15,697 bases of DNA from Dysgonomonas sp. Lineage in GTDB: Bacteria > Bacteroidota > Bacteroidia > Bacteroidales > Dysgonomonadaceae. The first letter of the stretch is position 1, and each line of letters starts with the position of its first letter. The notes under the pieces are model-generated. The model had not been told where the DNA came from. It saw only the letters and a program-made list of their open reading frames with translations, and ran no database searches. The stretch lies in assembly GCA_030151105.1 (NCBI GenBank), contig JASLEN010000172.1, positions 1 through 15,697 of the forward strand, written 5' to 3'. Positions 6,749 to 13,934 of this stretch are shown here, in pieces. The position numbers and the translations under genes were made by a program.

Positions 6749-8565
6749 TTCTTATTTTTGGAGGAACAACCGAAGGACGACGTGCACTCAAAGTCTGCGA
6801 AGAAGCAGCAAAGCCATTCTATTACTCAACCAAAGGTGAAAGTCAAAAGGTTGATATTGTGCACGGAACGCATATAACGGGAGCTTTAACACCTTCTATA
6901 ATGAAGGCATTTTGTCAAGAAAACAACATCAGTTTGATTGTTAATGCCTCCCATCCCTTTGCCGAAAATCTTCATCAAAATATAGCACAAGTTGCAGAAG
7001 AATTAAAAATTCCAGTGCTACGATTTGAGCGCAATTATCCTGATTTAGAGGAAAATATCCTTTGGTTCGATACTTATCAAGACGCGATCAATTATCTCGA
7101 AAAAAATAATATAGACAACTTGCTAGCACTCACTGGAGTAAATACAATCTCGAAGCTCAAAAGCTATTGGAAAAACCATCATTGCTGGTTTAGGATATTA
7201 GACAGAGAAGAATCACGTCTAATTGCTCAGCAAGAGGAGTTTCCCGAGGAAAAAATTCTATATTACGAAAAGGATAATGATGAGTACGAACTCTTCAAGA
7301 CACTCAATCCTGAAGCAATTATTACCAAGGAAAGTGGCTCTTCTGGAGGTTTTGAAGAGAAGGTAGCAGCTGCTGCACAACTAAATATTCCGATGTTGGT
7401 AGTCAAACGCCCCAAGCTATCTCCTCTTTTCATCTCCGTCTATGGAGAAAATGGTCTCCGAAAACAGATTGAAAAGCTAGCACCTGACTTCTTCGAACTC
7501 AAAACGGGTTATACTACTGGAAGCTGTGCTACCGCTGCCACCAAAGCCGCATTCTCAACCTTATTGACAGGTGAAATATTCTCAGAAATAAGTATTACAT
7601 TACCTCAAGGTGAGTGGATTAAAATTCCTCTTCATACAACCAACATTGGCATAAACTCAGTAAGTTGCACCGTCATAAAAGATGCAGGTGACGATCCCGA
7701 TATTACCAACGGACACGAAATAGTTTCCACAGTTGCAATAAATCTCAATCACAAAGGAGTGAATTTTCTACAGGGAGAAGGTGTTGGAAAAGTCACGCTA
7801 CCAGGCTTAGATTCTGCAATAGGCGAGCCTTCTATCAACAAAACTCCACGAATGATGATGAAGCGAGAATTGTACAAAATCATGCGACATTTTCAAGACA
7901 AATTGCCAAAGGGATTGAAAACTGGAATAGACGTAACTATATCTGTACCAAAAGGAAAAGAACTTGCTTTAAAAACATTTAACCCTAAATTAGGTATCGT
8001 GGATGGCATCTCCATCATTGGCACATCTGGTATCGTGAAGCCCTTTTCGTCAGAAGCTTTCGTTGCCTCAATAAGAAGAGAGGTTCAGGTAGCCAAAGCA
8101 TTAGGATGCAAACATTTAGTAATAAATTCGGGAGCTAAGAGCGAAAAATATGTAAAACAGATTTATCCTGAATTACCTTCTCAAGCCTTCATTCACTATG
8201 GAAACTTTATTGGCGAAACTATCAAAATCGCATCTGAATTGGGATTGGAGAAACTAACAATGGGCATCATGTTGGGCAAAGCTGTCAAATTAGCTGAAGG
8301 CTCGTTAGACACTCATAGTAAGAAAGTTGTGATGAATAAAAAATTCTTAGAAGAGGTGGCTGAAGAAGCAGGATGTTCGCAATCAATCATTGACTCAATC
8401 GCACAAATAACCATGGCTCGCCAACTTTGGGACATCATACCGCATGAAGGCAATACATTTTTTTCACTCATAAGAAAACGTTGCGAAGAAGTGTGCATGC
8501 CACTATTTGAGACTAAAGATTTGGAAGTATTGTTAATTGATGAAATGGGGGAAATTATCCGTTAG
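6745..8565 (+). CDS. cbiJD: CbiJ-CbiD fusion: cobalt-precorrin-6A reductase / cobalt-precorrin-5B C1-methyltransferase
   Basis: A 606-residue bifunctional corrin-ring enzyme. Residues 1 to about 245 are CbiJ/CobK: a nucleotide-binding start ILIFGGTTEGR (2-12), NASHPFAENLH (67-77), and TKESGSSGGFEEKVAAA (194-210) followed by a strand ending VVKRP. This domain reduces cobalt-precorrin-6A to 6B with a nicotinamide cofactor. Residues 253-606 are CbiD: KTGYTTGSCATAATKAA (253-269), and NPKLGIVDGISIIGTSGIVK (413-432), both signatures of the family. CbiD methylates C1 of cobalt-precorrin-5B, making the very substrate that CbiJ reduces. The domains are joined with almost no linker. Each half has the normal length, so this is a true fusion and not a frameshift. 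The start overlaps the ABC ATPase stop by four bases (ATGA). It is the last forward gene and ends five bases from the convergent gene. CbiD marks the anaerobic pathway. Confidence 0.93.
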   Translation: MILIFGGTTEGRRALKVCEEAAKPFYYSTKGESQKVDIVHGTHITGALTPSIMKAFCQENNISLIVNASHPFAENLHQNIAQVAEELKIPVLRFERNYPDLEENILWFDTYQDAINYLEKNNIDNLLALTGVNTISKLKSYWKNHHCWFRILDREESRLIAQQEEFPEEKILYYEKDNDEYELFKTLNPEAIITKESGSSGGFEEKVAAAAQLNIPMLVVKRPKLSPLFISVYGENGLRKQIEKLAPDFFELKTGYTTGSCATAATKAAFSTLLTGEIFSEISITLPQGEWIKIPLHTTNIGINSVSCTVIKDAGDDPDITNGHEIVSTVAINLNHKGVNFLQGEGVGKVTLPGLDSAIGEPSINKTPRMMMKRELYKIMRHFQDKLPKGLKTGIDVTISVPKGKELALKTFNPKLGIVDGISIIGTSGIVKPFSSEAFVASIRREVQVAKALGCKHLVINSGAKSEKYVKQIYPELPSQAFIHYGNFIGETIKIASELGLEKLTMGIMLGKAVKLAEGSLDTHSKKVVMNKKFLEEVAEEAGCSQSIIDSIAQITMARQLWDIIPHEGNTFFSLIRKRCEEVCMPLFETKDLEVLLIDEMGEIIR

Positions 8566-8570
8566 ATGAT

Positions 8571-9185
8571 TCAATAATAGTTTGATTGTTTGAAGTTTGC
8601 ATCACCCTTTTGATTTTCGATAACCTTTTTTAATGAACGAAACGAAATGGGATGAAAATCATTATTATCTACTCCTACATCATATTGAGTATCAAATAAT
8701 TTTGTCTGAACTGTTTTGAATTCAACTACTTCCTCCCGAGTATGAATGTGCCCAAAAAGTTGCCAAGAACCTTCAAAAGAGTTTTGCCAATCTAACATGG
8801 GATAATGGCAAAGAACCATATAATTATACATCGACAAAACATCATCTTTTACTCTAAGATATAGAATATCATACACTTCTGAGAATATAGCATAAAGAGT
8901 ATCATCACTATAGTCGTCATCGTGATTACCTCTTATCAAAATCTTTTCACCATTCAATTGCTGAAATATTTCTACAATTCTAGCTCCATTAGTCGAACCA
9001 ATATCACCTAGTACAAAGGTCAGACCATCAGTGGGAACGATCTTATTCCAATTCTCTATTAACACCTTATCCATCTCATCAACAGAGGTAAAAGGGCGAT
9101 TATTAAACTTACGAATCCACTCATGTCCAAAATGCGGATCTGCTGTAAAGAAAATTTTCTCAGAAGACTTATCTATTTTTTTCAT
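8571..9185 (-). CDS. Calcineurin-like metallophosphoesterase of unknown substrate
   Basis: A 204-residue protein with a complete set of dinuclear-metal phosphoesterase motifs: ADPHFGH (Asp16, His18), LGDIG (Asp61), RGNHDD (Asn87, His88), CHYP (His127) and GHIH (His146, His148). It ends with the DVGVDNNDFHP segment seen in small bacterial metallophosphoesterases. There is no signal peptide or membrane segment, so it is probably cytoplasmic. Its ATG shares one base with the cobC stop (TAATG), so it is translated with cobC as the last gene of the cobalamin operon. No such enzyme is an established step of B12 synthesis, and CobC already supplies a phosphatase. It could hydrolyse a pathway by-product or nucleotide, substitute for CobC, or simply be a passenger. 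The family is clear; the substrate cannot be told from sequence. Confidence 0.85.
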   Translation of the reverse strand: MKKIDKSSEKIFFTADPHFGHEWIRKFNNRPFTSVDEMDKVLIENWNKIVPTDGLTFVLGDIGSTNGARIVEIFQQLNGEKILIRGNHDDDYSDDTLYAIFSEVYDILYLRVKDDVLSMYNYMVLCHYPMLDWQNSFEGSWQLFGHIHTREEVVEFKTVQTKLFDTQYDVGVDNNDFHPISFRSLKKVIENQKGDANFKQSNYY

Positions 9186-9715
9186 TAAATGCGATCCTCA
9201 AATTGAAACTTGACAACCTCACCATATCGTGTTTTGATATCAAATGCATGAACTAATGTAGTTAGTCCGAAATAGACTCTAGCACAACTAATTACTCCAC
9301 CATGTGTGAAAGCAAAAACAGATTTATAGTTCGTCTTTTTTAACTCATCAAAGAAAGCTGCTACTCGCTCATACATCTCCTGAAATGATTCCCCATGCGG
9401 TGTAGGCGGGTTTATCCAATCGTCTTTCCAAATCGACATATCGAGCTCGTTCCATTGTTTACTCTCCCACTCTCCAAAATTCAACTCCTTCAGCCTATTG
9501 TCTAAAACAGCATCCTTAAACCCACAACTATCTGCTAATAAAGCACATCTAGTCAACGGACTAGAAAATACTATATCTGGAATTATGTCCTTAATCTTAA
9601 CTTGGACAAACTTCGATTCCACCTCAAAGCTAGCCTTCAGCGGCACATCCGTTTGCCCATAGCACATCCCTTCTGGCACATCTACAGCTGTATGTCGTAT
9701 CAAATACACTTTCAT
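9185..9715 (-). CDS. cobC: Alpha-ribazole(-5'-phosphate) phosphatase, histidine phosphatase family
   Basis: A 176-residue cytoplasmic phosphatase that removes the 5' phosphate at the end of nucleotide-loop assembly (from alpha-ribazole phosphate or adenosylcobalamin phosphate). The phosphoglycerate-mutase fold is shown by LIRHT (catalytic His8, Arg7), SSPLTRC (Arg56), LKELNFGEWE (catalytic Glu77 region) and the second active-site His in FTHGG (His138). The FGEWE motif is typical of CobC. A TTG three codons upstream (9724) is in frame, but the ATG at 9715 forms an ATGA overlap with the cobS stop and is therefore preferred. Its stop shares a base with the start of the metallophosphoesterase. 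Position directly after cobU, cobT and cobS supports the assignment over a generic histidine phosphatase. Confidence 0.88.
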   Translation of the reverse strand: MKVYLIRHTAVDVPEGMCYGQTDVPLKASFEVESKFVQVKIKDIIPDIVFSSPLTRCALLADSCGFKDAVLDNRLKELNFGEWESKQWNELDMSIWKDDWINPPTPHGESFQEMYERVAAFFDELKKTNYKSVFAFTHGGVISCARVYFGLTTLVHAFDIKTRYGEVVKFQFEDRI

Positions 9716-10473
9716 ACAATCCAATTATGTGAGATAATTATAGCACCCAAATAAAAAGAGAGTTCACACATCAAAAATGTTGCCCCACAACAGTCTCCTG
9801 TATAGCCTTGTAATTTTTTCTTCATAAAGAAAATGAGCAACAGGAACAATATTACAGGGAAAATTATCGCAATAACAAATTTAATATTCGGAACCAAAAA
9901 CAAAGGGCTCAGTCCAAAAACGACAGAGACCACAAAAGTCTTGATAGACATCTGTTTATAGACAGTTTTTGACTTACTACTCTCAGCCGTACGAGCATAG
10001 GGAAGAAAGAGTGTAATCTGCGAACTTATATATTTGCACAGGGGATCTGCCATCAAAATAGTGAAGCAAGCAAAAGGCATAGACAATTCGGCGAGGCAAG
10101 AATAAAGCATTAGAAAATAGAAGATTAATCCTATAACTCCATAAGTTCCGATATGAGAATCTTTCATTATCTCTAGAATCCTCTCCTTAGAATTTCCACC
10201 TCCAAAACCATCTAGAAAGTCAGCCAATCCATCCTCATGCAATGCCCCTGTAATCAAAACACGACTCAAAATAGCGATAATTATCGCAATAGAATAAGGA
10301 AAAATTTGAGTCGCTAACCACAAGCTTGCAGCCATGACTCCACCCGTAAGCCAACCCACAACTGCCCAGTAATTAATAACTTGACTGAAGTATTTGGCTG
10401 GAACTTGAAAAGCTTTCAACCTCCAAAAAGGCAAACGAGTAAAGAAAATGAGTGCTGCTGCGATATTTTTCAT
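9712..10473 (-). CDS. cobS: Adenosylcobinamide-GDP ribazoletransferase (cobalamin synthase)
   Basis: A 253-residue polytopic inner-membrane enzyme that joins adenosylcobinamide-GDP with alpha-ribazole or its phosphate, releasing GMP. The conserved acidic active-site stretch GALHEDGLADFLDGFGGG (76-93) is followed by the helix ERILEIMKDSHIGTYG. The C-terminal GYTGDCCGA (223-231) matches the usual GxTGDxxGA. Several hydrophobic segments surround these loops, notably in the ranges 35-75, 110-140 and 180-215. The in-frame TTG at 10476 directly abuts the cobT stop, but the next codon, ATG at 10473, leaves a three-base gap and is the better start. The stop overlaps cobC by four bases. Length is normal for the family. 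Confidence 0.95.
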   Translation of the reverse strand: MKNIAAALIFFTRLPFWRLKAFQVPAKYFSQVINYWAVVGWLTGGVMAASLWLATQIFPYSIAIIIAILSRVLITGALHEDGLADFLDGFGGGNSKERILEIMKDSHIGTYGVIGLIFYFLMLYSCLAELSMPFACFTILMADPLCKYISSQITLFLPYARTAESSKSKTVYKQMSIKTFVVSVVFGLSPLFLVPNIKFVIAIIFPVILFLLLIFFMKKKLQGYTGDCCGATFLMCELSFYLGAIIISHNWIV

Positions 10474-10476
10474 CAA

Positions 10477-11514
10477 TTAAAAATACTTAGTTACCTGAAT
10501 TTTCTTGAAAGAATTCATTTCATTAATCATCAAAACCGCAGACTGCACAATAGGGTAAGCACACAGCGCACCTGTACCCTCACCTAACCTAAATCCTAAA
10601 TCAAGAATAGGCTTAGCATCAAGATATTGCAACAGAAACTTATGTCCTCCTTCATCACCCTTATGCCCAAAAATAGCATAATGAAGAACCTCTTTATTCA
10701 ATAATGATGCAGCCAGCATACAATTAGTCATTATGAAGCCATCAACAAGGATAATCATCTTTAGTTCAGCAGCTTTAAGCATTGCCCCCACAGCCATCAC
10801 CATTTCATATCCTCCAAAATATTGCATGACATCAAGGACTGAATTATCACCCTTATAATTATCTACACAAGCCTTCAACACGTTGAATTTGTGATTAATT
10901 ATGCTTCCTGTATGATCACAACCTGCACCAATACATTTATCTAAAGAAATACCTGTTAAGCAACTCATCCACAATGAGGAAGAAGATGTATTTGTGATTC
11001 CCATTTCTCCAAAGCTTATCACATTGCACCCCTCGTCAAAACAAGCCTGAGCGCACTCTGCACCTCGCTCTAGGGCAAGCTCCAATTCTTCTCTAGTCAT
11101 TGCCGACTCGTGGCGATAATTTCGAGTACTTTTGCGGATTTTTTTATCAATAATTGGGTCTTCAGGTTTGAAATCGAAATTGACCCCAGCATCTACTATT
11201 TTGAGATCAAAATTATGTTGTCGAGCTAAGAAATTGATACCTGCTCCCCCATCCCAGAAGTTTGCAATCATCTGATAAGTAACCTCTTGAGGAGATGCAC
11301 TAACGCCCTCTGCAGCAATTCCATGATCGCCAGCAAAAACGATATGGCAAGGATTTGTCAATTTAGGATTTAACGATTGTTGTATCCACCCAATCTGCAT
11401 TGCAATATCCTCAAGTACACCCAGTGAACCTTTTGGTTTTGTCAGATTATCAATCTTGTCTTGTAAATATTGACGAACATCGTCGTTTGGTTTTTCGATA
11501 TTAAAATGTATCAT
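10477..11514 (-). CDS. cobT: Nicotinate-nucleotide:dimethylbenzimidazole phosphoribosyltransferase
   Basis: A 345-residue cytoplasmic enzyme that transfers the ribose phosphate of nicotinate mononucleotide to the lower-ligand base, making alpha-ribazole 5'-phosphate. It shows TKPKGSLGVLE (25-35), AGDHGIAAEGVSASPQEVT (61-79), FGEMGITNTSSSS (168-180), and the catalytic Glu312 in GEGTGA (311-316), equivalent to Glu317 of the Salmonella enzyme. The length is standard. Neither the bza genes nor bluB for base synthesis are in this window, so the lower ligand cannot be predicted. A spacer of 93 bases separates it from cobU upstream, the largest break in the reverse-strand set, so cobT could have its own promoter. 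I could not find a convincing match there to the Bacteroidota promoter pattern. Confidence 0.95.
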   Translation of the reverse strand: MIHFNIEKPNDDVRQYLQDKIDNLTKPKGSLGVLEDIAMQIGWIQQSLNPKLTNPCHIVFAGDHGIAAEGVSASPQEVTYQMIANFWDGGAGINFLARQHNFDLKIVDAGVNFDFKPEDPIIDKKIRKSTRNYRHESAMTREELELALERGAECAQACFDEGCNVISFGEMGITNTSSSSLWMSCLTGISLDKCIGAGCDHTGSIINHKFNVLKACVDNYKGDNSVLDVMQYFGGYEMVMAVGAMLKAAELKMIILVDGFIMTNCMLAASLLNKEVLHYAIFGHKGDEGGHKFLLQYLDAKPILDLGFRLGEGTGALCAYPIVQSAVLMINEMNSFKKIQVTKYF

Positions 11515-11607
11515 ATTAAGTTGATGTAAATTATTATTGATGATTTTTCAAGTGATTACTATCAATTCATATTAGATTTATGGTTTTAAATTAATAGGTC
11601 TGCGACC
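11515..11607 (-). other. cobU-cobT spacer with a small inverted repeat
   Basis: This AT-rich 93-base gap is the largest in the reverse-strand cluster. At its cobU end, AGGTC (11596-11600) and GACCT (11604-11608) pair around the loop TGC. Read on the reverse strand, the repeat begins at the last base of the cobU stop and is followed by ATTAATTT, so it could be a weak terminator or attenuator. Five pairs are too few to be confident. No B12 riboswitch elements and no good TTTG / TAnnTTTG promoter pair were recognised. Confidence 0.25.
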
Positions 11608-12117
11608 TTATTTTATTTTTACTGCTATTCCTGAAACCATCAAGCAAACTTCGTCAGCTTTGGAAGCAATATATTGATTGAGCCAACCTTGCAAATCGGC
11701 AAATTTTCGTTGGATTTCATTTTGAGACATTTCTCCCATTCCTATTTCGTTGGTAACAAATATAAAATGAGCATTTTTTGAGGTAAATTTATCAAATTCG
11801 TCCTTCAAAGACTTCAATGCTTCTTCAACATTAGAATTCAAATCGAAGAAGAAATTGGTTGCCCAAAGCGTCACACAATCTATCAATACTATTTGGTTAT
11901 CAACATCAAGAGTACTTAAATATTTTTCTTCTTCTATATTTCGCCACTCGTCTCCCCTATTCGCCTTGTGAATCTCAATGCGCTTACGATGTTCCTCATC
12001 CCATACTCGGGAGGTGGCAACATAACAAGGATTGGGCGAAAGTGAGAGTGCCAACTTTTCAGCGTAACTACTTTTACCAGAACGCTGTCCGCCAGTGATA
12101 AGTGTAATTTTTCTCAT
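11608..12117 (-). CDS. cobU: Adenosylcobinamide kinase / adenosylcobinamide-phosphate guanylyltransferase
   Basis: A 169-residue cytoplasmic bifunctional enzyme that phosphorylates adenosylcobinamide and then attaches GMP. The P-loop ITGGQRSGKSSYAE lies at residues 7-20. His50 in RIEIHKANRGDEW (46-58) is the likely guanylylated residue, equivalent to His46 in Salmonella CobU. LIDCVTLWATN, VTNEIGMG and the C-terminal segment with ADEVCLMVSG are further family signatures. The length is normal. The ATG overlaps the stop of the cbiG-cbiF fusion by four bases (ATGA), so translation is probably coupled to it. A small inverted repeat lies just after the stop, before cobT. Confidence 0.95.
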   Translation of the reverse strand: MRKITLITGGQRSGKSSYAEKLALSLSPNPCYVATSRVWDEEHRKRIEIHKANRGDEWRNIEEEKYLSTLDVDNQIVLIDCVTLWATNFFFDLNSNVEEALKSLKDEFDKFTSKNAHFIFVTNEIGMGEMSQNEIQRKFADLQGWLNQYIASKADEVCLMVSGIAVKIK

Positions 12118-13934
12118 CTTCTAAATAGATGTTTAAATTCTGAAGCATACAATCTTGACAAACCATGTCTATTGTCGATAGAGTCACCCACAACAATCAT
12201 TGTTGTCAAAGTTAGCTTATTGTCTTTGACCAAACTAGCCAAATTTTTCAATTCTCCACGGAATATTTTCTCATCTTTCCAAGTCAACTTATAACAAGCT
12301 GCCACGGGTGTCTCTGGTGAATAATGCTCTAGCAGATCACGCTGTACATCATCTACAATAGATGCACTCAAGAAGATACACATCGTACTTTGTGAACGTG
12401 CCAACAGACTCAATTTTTCCTTCTCTGGCATAGCTGTACGACCCTCTCCACGAGTTAGAATGATGGTTTGCACCTTCTCTGGAATCGTAAACTGAGAGCG
12501 AAGAGCCGCTGCTGCTGCCTGAAACGACGAAATACCTGGAGTGATATGATACGACATATTATATTCATCAAAAAATGCCATTTGCTCCTGAATAGCACCA
12601 TAGATGCACGGATCGCCAGTATGCAAACGCACCACCAACTTGCCCTGATCGTAAAACTCTTTCATGGTTGCAAACTGCTCTTCCAAATCCATAGATGCCG
12701 AACTACGTACCACAGCACCTATTTTAGCACAATAAGTTAATTCAATAGGCACTAAACTTCCTGCATAAAGAATCAAATCTGCCACCTCCAAAAATTGTCG
12801 TCCACGTACCGAAACCAAGTCTGGGTCGCCTGGCCCAGCCCCTACAATTTCGATATGCCCACCTCTGGTTGCACTTCTATTGAGAGCCAATGCAAATGTG
12901 AAATCATTGCCTTCGCTCAATTTTCCTTTCTGCTTTTCGAGAATTAAATCTCCATAATCAGCACTCTTGATAGCAGTAGATTCTGAAACTCCACCAACAG
13001 TGGTCACACTTTCTACTTTTTCCGATGGATTTGGAACATCTATATCTTTCAGTTCTTCAGCCGAATAGATATTGATAGGAACATTTCCCAAATTCGTTTG
13101 CAAGTCAATTAAGAGAGCTTCGTCTTTTTTCAAATCAATGGACGAAATATCTTTAATTGAAAGATATGAGATATTTTTCCTCGATAATTCATTTTTTAGA
13201 TATTCAAAAACACCCTCTGGATTACAATCCTTACGACAGCCTACACCTAGATGCAAGACTTGAGGACGATAATAAATAGTATCTATTTCAACGGGATAGA
13301 TATAAGGCGAAACTGCTACAAATAATTCATACTGAGAGAAATCTATCTCAGTATATTTATAATAAATGGTAACATGTTCTGGTTTTGTTCTTTCCAGATA
13401 TTCTGTTCCTTTATCTCTGATTTCCAACAATAAAGCTGTTCGCTTCTGATTGATAAAACTAATGAGAGGCGTATTGAATTTCTCTGCATTTGTTTCTACA
13501 AACCAATCGAACTTTTTATTCAAGGTATCTAAAGCCCAAAGATTCATATTATCACTTTGAGTAGTCACAACAGACTCAGCACCAAGCGTTCGAGCAATAT
13601 TTTCTGTCAATTCATTCGCTCCACCCACATGCCCCGAAAGCACAGAAACAACATATCTACCTGTGGAATCAATGTTTATGATTGCAGGATCAGAATATTT
13701 GTCCTTGATGTGGGGAGCGATTGCACGCACACAGATTCCCATGGCTCCAACAAAAATAAATGTTTCAAATTGATTGAATTTTTCTGAAACAAATTCATTT
13801 ATTGAACTAATTTTCTCAACATTATTCAAATTTACTTTGGTAAAAATCATTGCATTGGTGTACTCATTTTTGATGGTCTGAGCAACCTTGTATCCTTGTT
13901 CTGATACTAATATTATAGCTAATTTATTCATCAT
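12114..13934 (-). CDS. cbiGF: CbiG-CbiF fusion: cobalt-precorrin-5A hydrolase / cobalt-precorrin-4 C11-methyltransferase
   Basis: A 606-residue bifunctional enzyme. The N-terminal CbiG part (about 1-325) has IINIDSTGRYVVSVLSGHVG (86-104 region), GGANELT (104-110), TTQSDNMNLWALD (124-136), then the C-terminal CbiG domain with HLGVGCRKDCNPEGV (228-242) and VSESTAIKSA (316-325). It opens the ring lactone and releases the two-carbon fragment as acetaldehyde. After a linker of about 30 residues, the CbiF/CobM part (358-606) has GAGPGDPDL (365-373), LYAGSLVP (389-396), HTGDPCIYGA (438-447), TPGISSF and TRGEGRTAMPE (494-504); it methylates C11. CbiF makes the substrate of CbiG, so the fusion joins successive steps. 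Both halves are complete. The ATG overlaps the cbiET stop (ATGA), and a second ATG follows immediately. CbiG is specific to the anaerobic pathway. Confidence 0.94.
   Translation of the reverse strand: MMNKLAIILVSEQGYKVAQTIKNEYTNAMIFTKVNLNNVEKISSINEFVSEKFNQFETFIFVGAMGICVRAIAPHIKDKYSDPAIINIDSTGRYVVSVLSGHVGGANELTENIARTLGAESVVTTQSDNMNLWALDTLNKKFDWFVETNAEKFNTPLISFINQKRTALLLEIRDKGTEYLERTKPEHVTIYYKYTEIDFSQYELFVAVSPYIYPVEIDTIYYRPQVLHLGVGCRKDCNPEGVFEYLKNELSRKNISYLSIKDISSIDLKKDEALLIDLQTNLGNVPINIYSAEELKDIDVPNPSEKVESVTTVGGVSESTAIKSADYGDLILEKQKGKLSEGNDFTFALALNRSATRGGHIEIVGAGPGDPDLVSVRGRQFLEVADLILYAGSLVPIELTYCAKIGAVVRSSASMDLEEQFATMKEFYDQGKLVVRLHTGDPCIYGAIQEQMAFFDEYNMSYHITPGISSFQAAAAALRSQFTIPEKVQTIILTRGEGRTAMPEKEKLSLLARSQSTMCIFLSASIVDDVQRDLLEHYSPETPVAACYKLTWKDEKIFRGELKNLASLVKDNKLTLTTMIVVGDSIDNRHGLSRLYASEFKHLFRR

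Noticed and set aside
6745..8565. Possible frameshift or assembly join between cbiJ and cbiD
   Set aside because: The frame is continuous, both halves have normal length, and the joint is clean, so a true fusion is the simplest reading.
9716..9724. TTG start for cobC giving 179 residues
   Set aside because: The ATG at 9715 gives the classic ATGA overlap with the cobS stop, matching the other junctions in this operon.
11515..11580. Bacteroidota-type promoter (TTTG and TAnnTTTG) upstream of cobT
   Set aside because: The best candidate, TTG with TAATTTAC, has the wrong spacing and a poor match, so it is not called.
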